DNA from: Mucilaginibacter defluvii
GTDB lineage: Bacteria > Bacteroidota > Bacteroidia > Sphingobacteriales > Sphingobacteriaceae
DNA: 64,000 bases
Direction of reading: 5' to 3'
Assembly (NCBI RefSeq): GCF_039543225.1
Contig: NZ_BAABJI010000001.1
Span: 337,193 to 401,192, forward strand
The notes beneath the pieces were generated by a model. It had not been told where the DNA came from and did not search any database. It saw only the letters and a program-made list of their open reading frames with translations. Made by a program: the position numbers and the translations under genes. Positions within the stretch are counted from its first letter, which is position 1, and the number at the start of each line of letters is the position of its first letter. Shown in pieces: positions 38,322-46,884 of the stretch.

Positions 38322-41195
38322 ATGATGCCTGTACTGCGTTGGGTGAAGTTATGTGTAATTGTAATGCTGATGCCGGTTATTGGTTTTGCCGCCAATATTC
38401 GCAGCATTGGTGTGCCTTATGTGCAAAACTACCCTAAAAGCCTGTACCAGGCCGGTAACCAAAACTGGGCCGAAACGCGCGATGCAGATGGCTTGATGTA
38501 CTTCGCCAATTCGGAAGGGTTGCTGGCTTACGACGGGCAAAACTGGCAGTTGCACCGTATGCCCAACGGCTTGATAGTGCGTGCCGTAGCTGCCGATGGA
38601 AGAGGTAAGATTTATACCGGTGCCTTCGGCGAGATCGGCTACTGGTCAAAAAGTGCCTCGGGCGTGTTCAAATATACTTCATTAGCGCACCTCATACCTG
38701 CCAAATATCGCCTTAACGAAGAAGTTTGGAAGATATATGTAAGCGACAAGCAGGTTGTATTTCAATCGTTTGGCGTGATATACATTTATAGGGACGGCAA
38801 GGTAAGTACTATTAAAACCAAGCCATACCTGTTTTTATTTAAAGCGGGCAGCCGGTTCATTATTGAGCAGCTCAACATTGGCCTTTTTGAAATGAAAGGC
38901 AACAAGCTCGAATTTATTAAAGGTAGCGAGATACTGAAAACGGGTGTGCTTACCATATTGCCTTTTGGCGATGGGCGCTATCTTATCGGTACCTCAAAAA
39001 ACGGATTGTATTTATACGATGGGCAAACCATTACGCCCTGGAAAACCCAGGCTGATGAGTTTTTGCAGCGCTACCAGCTTAACAATGGTGTTGCCATACC
39101 CGGCAATTACTTTGCCTTTGGCAGTATATTGAACGGTATCATCATAATTGATCGCGCGGGTAACGTTGTACAGCATATCAACAAATCAAGCGGCTTACAA
39201 AATAATACGGTTCTGAGTCTTTATTTAGATAACGAGCAAAACCTATGGGCGGGTTTAGACAATGGTATCGACCGTATAGAGATCATATCTCCGTTGTACT
39301 TTTACTTTGATAAGAGCGGCAAATTTGGCACCGTATATTCCAGTATCATCCACAATAATAAAATATACCTCGGTACCAACCAGGGGCTTTATTACAGCGA
39401 TTGGGTGCCCAACAAAAACCAGCTTTTCCAGTCGTTTGATTTTAAGCTGATACCCGGCAGCCAGGGCCAGGTTTGGGATTTGTCGCTGGTGGATGGCCAG
39501 TTGTTATGCGGGCATAACGATGGTACCTTCATTGTAACCGGGGCACAGATCAAGCAAATATCAACTGAAAATGGCGGCTGGATGGTGAAAAAGCTGAATG
39601 CCAACCAACTGATACAAGGCACCTATACGGGTTTGGCGGTTTATAAAAAACTGCCTGATGGCCAATGGGCTTTTGATTATAAGATCAGCAATTTCATCAT
39701 TCCTGCGCGCTATGTTGAGCCCGACGGCAAAGGGAAGATATGGGTAAGCCATGCATACAAAGGCATTTACAGGGTTGAGTTAAGTGCCGATGGGCGTAGG
39801 GCAGCGGCTATAAAGTATTATGATGAAAAGAACGGCCTGCCCGGCAGTTATAATATTGGCGTTTTTAACCTGGACAACCGGGTAGTGTTTTCCACCAACA
39901 ACGGGTTTTATGTGTATGACGACATCAGCGATCATTTTTACAAGTACGATCAGCTGAATAAAAAGCTGGGTTCTTTTGCCTCAGCCAACAAGGTGATACC
40001 GGCCAACGGCAGCAAGTACTGGTTTATTGACCGGGGCAGGGCGGCCCTGGGCGATTTAGCTGTAACCGGTAACCTAAACCTTGATTCAACCCGTTTTAGC
40101 ATACTTAACGGGCGCATGGTGAAGTATTACGAAAATATTAGCCGTATCAGTCCGAGCCTTTATCTTATCAGTATTGATGATGGTTTCGCCATATTTAATG
40201 ATCAGCCCGAAAAAGCGGTTAAAGAGGCGGGGGTACCCAAAGTGCTGATCAGGCGGGTAGAGAACTTTACGGATAAGATCCGGAATATTACCGACTGGAA
40301 TAATATCGCGATAGCTTACAGGCGTAACAATATCCGCGTACGCTATGTGCTCCCGGTTTTTCATCAGGCTAAGGTTGAATACCAATACAACCTTAAGGGC
40401 TACTCCGGAAGCTGGTCTGAATGGAGTGCGCAGACACAACGCGAATTTACCGGGCTAAGGCAGGGTGATTACCGCTTTGAAGTTCGGGCGCGAATTAACG
40501 GGCGTATAACGGATGTAACAACGCTTAATTTTACCATATTACCACCCTGGTATCTTACTAAAACAGCAATTCTTTTCTATATACTTTTTGTTATCGCTGC
40601 CTATTATCTGGTACGGCGCTATTACCGCTTTAAACTGCAGATACACAACAAGCGCATGCAGCAGAAATTGCAGCGCGAAAAAGAGGAGTTTTTGAAACGC
40701 GAAGCAGAGGCCAACGAACAACGTTTATTTAAGCTGAAAAATGAGCAGTTACAGGCTGACCTTGACCGTAAAGGCCGTGAGCTGACTAATTCAGCCATGA
40801 ACATTGTTTATAAGAATGAGTTGCTGCAACGTATTCTTGATGAAATTGCCGAACTTAAAGACGCAAACGGAAAAACCTTGCCTGCCGAGCAGCTCCGTAA
40901 AATACAAAAGGTGGTTGACGAGGGTAAGAGCGACGAGCGCGACTGGGTGTTGTTTGAGAACAGCTTTAATGAGACCCACGAGAATTTTTTTAAGAAATTA
41001 AAAGCCCAGCACCCGGATCTGGTACCCAACGACCTTAAGTTATGCGCCTATCTGCGCATGAATATGAATAGCAAAGAGATGGCATCATTATTGAATATCT
41101 CATTAAGAGGAATTGAGATACGCCGCTATCGCCTGCGTAAAAAGCTCGGATTAGAGCATGACAAGAACCTTGTAGAGTTTTTAATGGAGGTTTAG
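38322..41195 (+). CDS. Membrane one-component regulator (beta-propeller, Y_Y_Y, HTH)
   Basis: A 957-residue transcription regulator of SusR-like architecture. An N-terminal signal/anchor (about 5-23) precedes a periplasmic two-bladed-repeat propeller (about 30-640, with Reg_prop units such as LYLDNEQNLWAGLDNGIDR), a Y_Y_Y domain (about 667-740), one transmembrane helix (about 745-765), a coiled coil (about 770-870) and a C-terminal HTH of the LuxR/GerE type (about 905-957, KEMASLLNISLRGIEIRRYR). There is no histidine kinase or receiver, so it is not a hybrid two-component sensor. The start is the first of two consecutive ATGs at 38322; a TACCTTTA box (38266-38273) is one base off the -7 consensus. 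Its position directly before SusC suggests that it senses the glycan fragment and switches on the PUL. Confidence 0.87.
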   Translation: MMPVLRWVKLCVIVMLMPVIGFAANIRSIGVPYVQNYPKSLYQAGNQNWAETRDADGLMYFANSEGLLAYDGQNWQLHRMPNGLIVRAVAADGRGKIYTGAFGEIGYWSKSASGVFKYTSLAHLIPAKYRLNEEVWKIYVSDKQVVFQSFGVIYIYRDGKVSTIKTKPYLFLFKAGSRFIIEQLNIGLFEMKGNKLEFIKGSEILKTGVLTILPFGDGRYLIGTSKNGLYLYDGQTITPWKTQADEFLQRYQLNNGVAIPGNYFAFGSILNGIIIIDRAGNVVQHINKSSGLQNNTVLSLYLDNEQNLWAGLDNGIDRIEIISPLYFYFDKSGKFGTVYSSIIHNNKIYLGTNQGLYYSDWVPNKNQLFQSFDFKLIPGSQGQVWDLSLVDGQLLCGHNDGTFIVTGAQIKQISTENGGWMVKKLNANQLIQGTYTGLAVYKKLPDGQWAFDYKISNFIIPARYVEPDGKGKIWVSHAYKGIYRVELSADGRRAAAIKYYDEKNGLPGSYNIGVFNLDNRVVFSTNNGFYVYDDISDHFYKYDQLNKKLGSFASANKVIPANGSKYWFIDRGRAALGDLAVTGNLNLDSTRFSILNGRMVKYYENISRISPSLYLISIDDGFAIFNDQPEKAVKEAGVPKVLIRRVENFTDKIRNITDWNNIAIAYRRNNIRVRYVLPVFHQAKVEYQYNLKGYSGSWSEWSAQTQREFTGLRQGDYRFEVRARINGRITDVTTLNFTILPPWYLTKTAILFYILFVIAAYYLVRRYYRFKLQIHNKRMQQKLQREKEEFLKREAEANEQRLFKLKNEQLQADLDRKGRELTNSAMNIVYKNELLQRILDEIAELKDANGKTLPAEQLRKIQKVVDEGKSDERDWVLFENSFNETHENFFKKLKAQHPDLVPNDLKLCAYLRMNMNSKEMASLLNISLRGIEIRRYRLRKKLGLEHDKNLVEFLMEV

Positions 41196-41457
41196 CTACT
41201 ACATCATCACCTCTCATAAACCGATTAAGCTAATACCTGTACAATTGACACTCACCTCTTGGGTGAGTAGGTGGATTATTTTCATAAATAATTATAAATC
41301 AAATAATTAAATTTTATTTCAACTGCGTTTGAGCAAGTATTTTACTGCTGATGTAGTAATGTAGAGTGCAAAAAATTGAAACAATGTACTACACTTCACA
41401 GTTTTGCAGGGTGAATACACACAATTATTATTACCTAAAAAATTAATTAACCATTTT
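41196..41457. other. Regulatory region upstream of the SusC gene
   Basis: No gene is seen. A hairpin ACTCACC-TCTTG-GGTGAGT lies at 41250-41268. A TTG at 41376-41378 and CAGTTTTG at 41399-41406 (one base off the -7 consensus) are 20 bases apart, and would give a leader of about 45 bases. GTAGTA (41353-41358) and TACTAC (41387-41392) flank the TTG and could be an operator for the neighbouring regulator. Confidence 0.4.
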
Positions 41458-44400
41458 ATGAAGAGAATAATTACTATCTCATTGTATGGGGTATTGTGTC
41501 TGCTTTTCATCAACAGTGCGTTTGCGCAGAATGTTACCGTAAAAGGTACCGTGAAAGACGCTACAACTGGGGAAACGCTAATTGGCGTAAGTATAGCAGT
41601 ACAAGGAACCCAAACCGGTACTCAAACCGGTCCTGACGGTACGTATACCATTTCGGCTCCGGCCAATGGTAACTTAGCCGTTAGCTATATTGGTTACGCA
41701 AGCCAAACCGTAGCCGTTAACGGGCAAAATACAGTAAACATCAGCCTGAAGGCTCAATCAAACGAGTTGCAGCAGGTAGTGGTAGTGGGTTACGGTACTC
41801 AGCGTAAAATAGATGTTACGGGTTCTGTAGCGTCAGTAAAGGGCGAGGAAATATCGAAACAGGCATCGGTTAACCCGGTAGGCGCTTTACAGGGTAAAGT
41901 TGCCGGTGTACAAATTACTAACAACGGATCGCCGGGCGCCTCACCTCAAATTACCATTCGTGGTTTAGGCACAATTTACGGTGCTACTAACGTGTTGTAT
42001 GTAGTTGATGGTGTTTGGTATGATGACATCAGCTTTGTTAACCCAGCTGACGTAGAAAATATAAGTATCCTGAAAGATGCGTCGAGTACAGCTATCTACG
42101 GTTTGCGGGCCGCTAATGGCGTTGTTTTAGTGACAACTAAACGAGGCAAGAAAAACTCAACCAAGGTTGACTATAATGGTTACGCCGGATGGCAAACCGT
42201 TACTAACCCTGTAAAAATGGCTAACGCTACCGAGTACGCAACCATCATTAATGAGTTGTATGCATTGGGTGGCAAAAGCCCTTTGTTCAGCGATCCAAAC
42301 AGTTATGGCAAGGGTACTGATTGGTACGGCCAGGGCTTGCGCGATGCATTTGTTACCAATCATCAGGTTTCTGTAAATGGTGGCGGTGAAAAATCTACTT
42401 ACAACATGTCGTTAGGCTACTTGAGCCAGGATGGTAACGTTCGTGGTAACAATTATGAGCGTTTCACGGCACGTATAGTAAACGATATTGAGCCGGTGAA
42501 AAACCTGAAGTTCGGTTTTAACATCGGTGGGTTGTACAGCAAGTCAAAAGATATTCCCGGTGGAATATTCCATGAGCTTTATTCAGCAGCCCCGGTAGTA
42601 CCGGTTTACTATGCTGATGGTAGCTACGGTGACCCGAATGATTTTAACCTTGGTAGCAACCCGGCATTCAACCCACAGGTAACACTTGATTACTTCAATC
42701 AAAAATCGCAGAATTACCGATTTAACGGTAACGTTTACGGCGAATTAAAATTCCTGAAAAACTTTACGTTCAAAACCAGTTTAGGTGGCGATATCGGTCA
42801 GGCAGAAAGCCGTAATTATAGCCCGGTTTATGCAGCTACACTAACACAACGTAACACCATAAGCGTACTTGGCGTTAACCGCACCGAGACCCGCAACTGG
42901 ATTGTTGAAAATACCTTAAGCTATTCAAATAAAGTTCAGGATCATAGTTTCACGGTGTTATTAGGACAAACGGCTCAGCGTAATAAATCTTACAGTTTGA
43001 CTGCCAGAGCACAAAACGTGCCTTATGGTAGCGAGGGGGATTTATACTTGACGCTTGGCGACCAGGATAGCCGTTTCATAAGTGACGGCGGCGGATTGAC
43101 TACATCAGTATCTTATTTTGGCCGTGTTAACTATTCATTCAAGGATAGATATTTGCTTAATGCGTCGTTAAGAGCTGACGCGAATTCCGGGTTTTATGGC
43201 GCTAATTTATGGGCATATTTACCCTCAATAGGAGCCGGCTGGGTTGTGAGCAATGAGTCGTTCATGAAAGATCAGGAGTTATTTAACACCTTGAAAATAA
43301 AAGGTAGCTGGGGTAAGGTAGGTAACGCGAATGTACCGCGTAACCCAACTATTCAAGAGGTAACGCAAATACCCCAATATGCGGCTATTTTTGGTGTCGA
43401 TCAGCAACTATATACAGGTGCTAATATCGCATCATTTGTTCCGCCAACAATTGTTATCGAGCGCGGTGTAGGTACTGATATAGGCATCGAAGCGTCTATG
43501 CTTAACAGCCGCTTAACCATTGAAGCTGATTATTATAACCGTAATACCAACCAGGCTATATTTGGCATTCCTATTTTGCAATCATTGGGAGCTAATGTGT
43601 CCCGTATAGTCGGAAATCAAGCTCAGTTTCGAAATACAGGCTTTGAATTCAGTGCTGGCTGGAGAGATAAAGTTGGAAAAGACTTTAGTTATTCATTAAG
43701 TGGTAATTTTAGCATAAACAATAACAAAGTTGCCGAAGTTGTAACCGGTCTTAACCCAATATATGCGGGAGGAAATGGTATAACGAACGGCGCTTTAGCT
43801 ACCCGCACAGTATTAGGTCGGCCAATAGGTGAATTTTACGGTTACAAAGTAGACGGCATCTTTCAAACAGCTGAAGAGGTTGCACAGTCATTGCAAACCT
43901 CAGCCAAACCAGGTGATTTTAAATACGTAGATACGAATGGTGACGGTATACTCGACAGCCGTGACCGTGTGGCTTTAGGCAATCCAAACCCTAAATATTT
44001 CTATGGTTTTAACACCAGCTTTAACTATAAAAACTTTGATCTGGCGTTGGATTTCCAAGGCGTGGCCGGTGTAAGCATATACAACGCTAACATTGCCTAT
44101 CGCTTTGGTAACGAAAATTTCACCAAAGATTTTTATGATAACCGCTGGCATGGAGCAGGTACATCAAACACCTATCCTTCTGCCGATGTAGGTTCTACTT
44201 CAAACTCAGCGCCTAACTCATTCTATGTTCAAAGCGGTGCTTATTTCAGGGTACGTAACATACAGTTTGGTTACACCTTGCCTGGCAATTGGTTAAGTAA
44301 ATGGAAAATTCAGCGTATCAGGCTGTATGCAAATGCGCAAAACCCAATTAACATCTTTAGTTATAAAGGCTTCAACCCCGAGGTTGGCGGCGCGCCTACC

Positions 44401-44472
44401 GAAGCAGGTATTGATGCCAACGTGTACCCGCTTTATGCAACCTATAATTTTGGTGTTAACGTAAGTTTCTAA
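41458..44472 (+). CDS. SusC-like TonB-dependent glycan transporter
   Basis: A 1004-residue outer-membrane receptor of the SusC/RagA family. It imports oligosaccharides into the periplasm with energy from TonB. Signal peptide about 1-23 (FINSAFAQ), CarboxypepD_reg-like domain (about 25-110, VKGTVKDATTGETLIGVSI), plug (about 115-230; VVVVGYGTQRK then the SusC signature VLYVVDGVWYDDISFVNP and IYGLRAANGVVLVTTKRG), and a 22-strand-type barrel to the final YNFGVNVSF. I took the ATG at 41458, since a frame opening at 41404 would add 18 residues before the signal peptide. SusD follows after 4 bases, confirming a transport pair. Confidence 0.96.
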   Translation: MKRIITISLYGVLCLLFINSAFAQNVTVKGTVKDATTGETLIGVSIAVQGTQTGTQTGPDGTYTISAPANGNLAVSYIGYASQTVAVNGQNTVNISLKAQSNELQQVVVVGYGTQRKIDVTGSVASVKGEEISKQASVNPVGALQGKVAGVQITNNGSPGASPQITIRGLGTIYGATNVLYVVDGVWYDDISFVNPADVENISILKDASSTAIYGLRAANGVVLVTTKRGKKNSTKVDYNGYAGWQTVTNPVKMANATEYATIINELYALGGKSPLFSDPNSYGKGTDWYGQGLRDAFVTNHQVSVNGGGEKSTYNMSLGYLSQDGNVRGNNYERFTARIVNDIEPVKNLKFGFNIGGLYSKSKDIPGGIFHELYSAAPVVPVYYADGSYGDPNDFNLGSNPAFNPQVTLDYFNQKSQNYRFNGNVYGELKFLKNFTFKTSLGGDIGQAESRNYSPVYAATLTQRNTISVLGVNRTETRNWIVENTLSYSNKVQDHSFTVLLGQTAQRNKSYSLTARAQNVPYGSEGDLYLTLGDQDSRFISDGGGLTTSVSYFGRVNYSFKDRYLLNASLRADANSGFYGANLWAYLPSIGAGWVVSNESFMKDQELFNTLKIKGSWGKVGNANVPRNPTIQEVTQIPQYAAIFGVDQQLYTGANIASFVPPTIVIERGVGTDIGIEASMLNSRLTIEADYYNRNTNQAIFGIPILQSLGANVSRIVGNQAQFRNTGFEFSAGWRDKVGKDFSYSLSGNFSINNNKVAEVVTGLNPIYAGGNGITNGALATRTVLGRPIGEFYGYKVDGIFQTAEEVAQSLQTSAKPGDFKYVDTNGDGILDSRDRVALGNPNPKYFYGFNTSFNYKNFDLALDFQGVAGVSIYNANIAYRFGNENFTKDFYDNRWHGAGTSNTYPSADVGSTSNSAPNSFYVQSGAYFRVRNIQFGYTLPGNWLSKWKIQRIRLYANAQNPINIFSYKGFNPEVGGAPTEAGIDANVYPLYATYNFGVNVSF

Positions 44473-44476
44473 TAAA

Positions 44477-45961
44477 ATGAAGAAGATAAATAATCAATAT
44501 AAACACAGCTTCGTAGCTATGGCTATGCTTGCTACGCTTTTTGTATCTCAAGGATGTAAAAAAAGCTTTTTGGATGTGCCATTGCAAGCACAGCAACCTA
44601 GCCAAAACTTTTTTGTGAACGCGGGTGATGCCGATAAAGCAGTAAACTCGTTATACGGTAACCAGCGCGATTGGAATAATGTTGCGTTCGCACCTATAGC
44701 GCTTGAAAGTGTAGGCTCTGATGAGGCCGAAAAAGGCAGTACACCAAGTGACGCTACCTTTTTTAATAACTATGATAACTTTACCGTTACTGCCGGCGAA
44801 GGCCAGTTAGGTGGTTTTTGGCAAGGAAAATATCAATCTATAAACCTGGCTAACCAGGTGCTTGAGAACGTGCCAAAAATTCAAATGGATGCAGCATTAA
44901 AAAACCGTTACCTGGCTGAGGCTAAGTTTATGCGTGCTTACAGTTACTTCCGTTTGGTTAGGGCTTTTGGTGATGTGCCGTTACGCTTGAATTTACCCAA
45001 AGATGCGACAGAATTTAATATTCCGCGTACGCCAAAAGCACAGGTTTATGCAGCAATTGAAAAGGATTTGACTGAAGCTGCTGCCGCGCTGCCGCAAAGC
45101 TATCCGGCTGACCAGCTTGGCCGTGTTACAAAGGGTGCAGCTTTGGCATTACATGCTAAAGTTGCTATGTATCAGCAAAAATGGGCTGATGTGCTTGACC
45201 TAACCAACCAGGTTAAAGGTTTAGGTTACTCATTGTTCCCTAACTTCTATCAGTCGTTCAGGGTAACCAATGAAAATAACTCGGAGTCTGTTTTTGAAAT
45301 ACAGGCTAAGCGTGTTGATGGCAACCCGTCAGCATCTAACTCTCAATATTCACAGGTTCAGGGTGCCCGTGGTACCGTAGGCGGTGGTTGGGGTTTTAAT
45401 GTACCTACTCAGGAGTTAGCCGACGCATTTGAAGACGGTGATCCGCGCAGGGCTGCAACCATCATGTTCAGAGGCCGTACCACCCCTGATGGCGATGCCG
45501 TGCCTGCAAATGCTGATAACCCGATGTATAACATGAAATCGTACGTTCCGTTCAGGTATTTTGTTAGCGGGTATAATGAGGGGGCCGACCAAAATATTCG
45601 TGTTATACGTTATGCGGATGTTTTATTAATGAATGCTGAAGCAGCCAATGAACTTGGGCAAACCAGCGCAGCTTTGGAGTCACTGGAGCAGGTAAGGGCT
45701 CGTGCCCGTCAGGGTAACAACAGCATATTGCCACGCGTTACTACCACCAACAAAGATCAGCTACGTTTAGCCATATGGCATGAGCGCCAGGTTGAACTGG
45801 CCATGGAGTTTGACCGTTATTTCGACGTAATACGCCAAGGCCGCGCCGCGCAGGTTTTTGGGCCTAAAGGCTGGAAGGCAAATAAGAACGAGGTTTGGCC
45901 TATCCCACAAAATGAGATCGATTTAAGTGCGGGTGTTTTAACACAAAACCCGGGTTATTAA
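44477..45961 (+). CDS. SusD/RagB-family glycan-binding lipoprotein
   Basis: A 494-residue surface lipoprotein that forms the lid of the SusC barrel and binds the glycan. Lipobox VSQGC, lipidated Cys27. The helical TPR-like scaffold shows typical SusD motifs: LAEAKFMRAYSYFRLVRAFGDVPL, RVTKGAALALHAKVAMYQQKW, NIRVIRYADVLLMNAEAANELG and the C-terminal RLAIWHERQVELAMEFDRYFDVIRQ-type block, then WPIPQNEI. It follows SusC by 4 bases. The binding specificity cannot be read from sequence; context suggests a beta-1,2-glucan or related glucan. Confidence 0.96.
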   Translation: MKKINNQYKHSFVAMAMLATLFVSQGCKKSFLDVPLQAQQPSQNFFVNAGDADKAVNSLYGNQRDWNNVAFAPIALESVGSDEAEKGSTPSDATFFNNYDNFTVTAGEGQLGGFWQGKYQSINLANQVLENVPKIQMDAALKNRYLAEAKFMRAYSYFRLVRAFGDVPLRLNLPKDATEFNIPRTPKAQVYAAIEKDLTEAAAALPQSYPADQLGRVTKGAALALHAKVAMYQQKWADVLDLTNQVKGLGYSLFPNFYQSFRVTNENNSESVFEIQAKRVDGNPSASNSQYSQVQGARGTVGGGWGFNVPTQELADAFEDGDPRRAATIMFRGRTTPDGDAVPANADNPMYNMKSYVPFRYFVSGYNEGADQNIRVIRYADVLLMNAEAANELGQTSAALESLEQVRARARQGNNSILPRVTTTNKDQLRLAIWHERQVELAMEFDRYFDVIRQGRAAQVFGPKGWKANKNEVWPIPQNEIDLSAGVLTQNPGY

Positions 45962-45980
45962 TCACTAAGCATTATCATTC

Positions 45981-46817
45981 ATGAAAAAGTATAGCTTTAA
46001 AAATATATTAGGTGTAGCCCTTGCGGGGTTGGCACTATCATCCTGCCAAAAGGATTTTGATCCTAAATCGTATGCCCCGCCATTAAATATAGGTGGTTTT
46101 ACCAGTGCTGCACAGGTTGCTCCATCAAACCTGGTAGCTCATTGGGCCTTTGATGGTAATTTGGCGGATAGCGTATCAAAAACTGCCGGAACAGCTACCG
46201 GTACTTCATTTACCGGCGGCATTAAAGGGCAGGGCTTGCAAGGCGCTTTAAATAGTTATGTAATTACCGCACCCAGTGCAACTATAACCGGTTTAACCAG
46301 TTTTACCATGACGGAGTGGGTTAATACGCCGCCGCCATCAACAGGTATAATAGGCTTATTCAGTTTAGCTAAAACCAATGCCTTTTGGGGTAATTTCGAA
46401 ATTTTTATTGAGAACGGCAGCACCAACGATAACGGTAAGCTTCGTGTGCATTTCTTTAACGGTACCGATGATGTTACCTACGCGCTTGATAACGTGAAAA
46501 ACATGTTTGATAAATGGGTAAACCTGGGTGTATCGTACAATGAGTCGACCTCGGTAGTAACTGTTTACTTGAACGGATCGGAAGTGGGCAATACCAAACT
46601 AAACGGATTGTCGGGTGCGTTAAAGTTTCAAAATACAGGTAACATCGTTTTTGGCTGCGTTCAGTTTCAAACAGATCCGAGCCAGACAACAGCCACCGGC
46701 AAGCAAAGCTGGGCAAGTTACCTTACCGGGCAGCTTGATGAGGTACGCATTTACAACAAAGCGTTAAGTGATAATGAAATTAACGCGGTAGTTAAACTTG
46801 AAGGCCGGGGCAAATAA
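45981..46817 (+). CDS. LamG-domain lipoprotein, probable surface glycan-binding protein
   Basis: A 278-residue lipoprotein (lipobox LALSSC, Cys22, followed by QKDFD, an acidic stretch compatible with surface export). The body is a concanavalin A-like/LamG_3 jelly roll (about 50-275): LVAHWAFDGNLADSV, the central FTMTEWVNTPP strand, VYLNGSEVG and the closing GQLDEVRIYNKALSDNEI. Such proteins in the SusE position act as additional glycan-binding proteins at the cell surface. It starts 19 bases after SusD. A strong hairpin at 46840-46868 separates it from the GH144 genes, so downstream expression may be lower. Confidence 0.85.
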   Translation: MKKYSFKNILGVALAGLALSSCQKDFDPKSYAPPLNIGGFTSAAQVAPSNLVAHWAFDGNLADSVSKTAGTATGTSFTGGIKGQGLQGALNSYVITAPSATITGLTSFTMTEWVNTPPPSTGIIGLFSLAKTNAFWGNFEIFIENGSTNDNGKLRVHFFNGTDDVTYALDNVKNMFDKWVNLGVSYNESTSVVTVYLNGSEVGNTKLNGLSGALKFQNTGNIVFGCVQFQTDPSQTTATGKQSWASYLTGQLDEVRIYNKALSDNEINAVVKLEGRGK

Positions 46818-46839
46818 TTATATAGTGTTTACAATTGGT

Positions 46840-46868
46840 AGTTACCCACCTCAAAAGGGTGGGTAACT
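46840..46868 (+). terminator. Hairpin between the LamG and first GH144 genes, possible weak terminator
   Basis: AGTTACCCACC and GGTGGGTAACT form a perfect 11-bp stem with a 7-base loop, followed only by TGTTT. It may attenuate or stabilise PUL mRNA, as opposed to fully ending it. Confidence 0.5.
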
Positions 46869-46884
46869 TGTTTAAAAAGTGATT

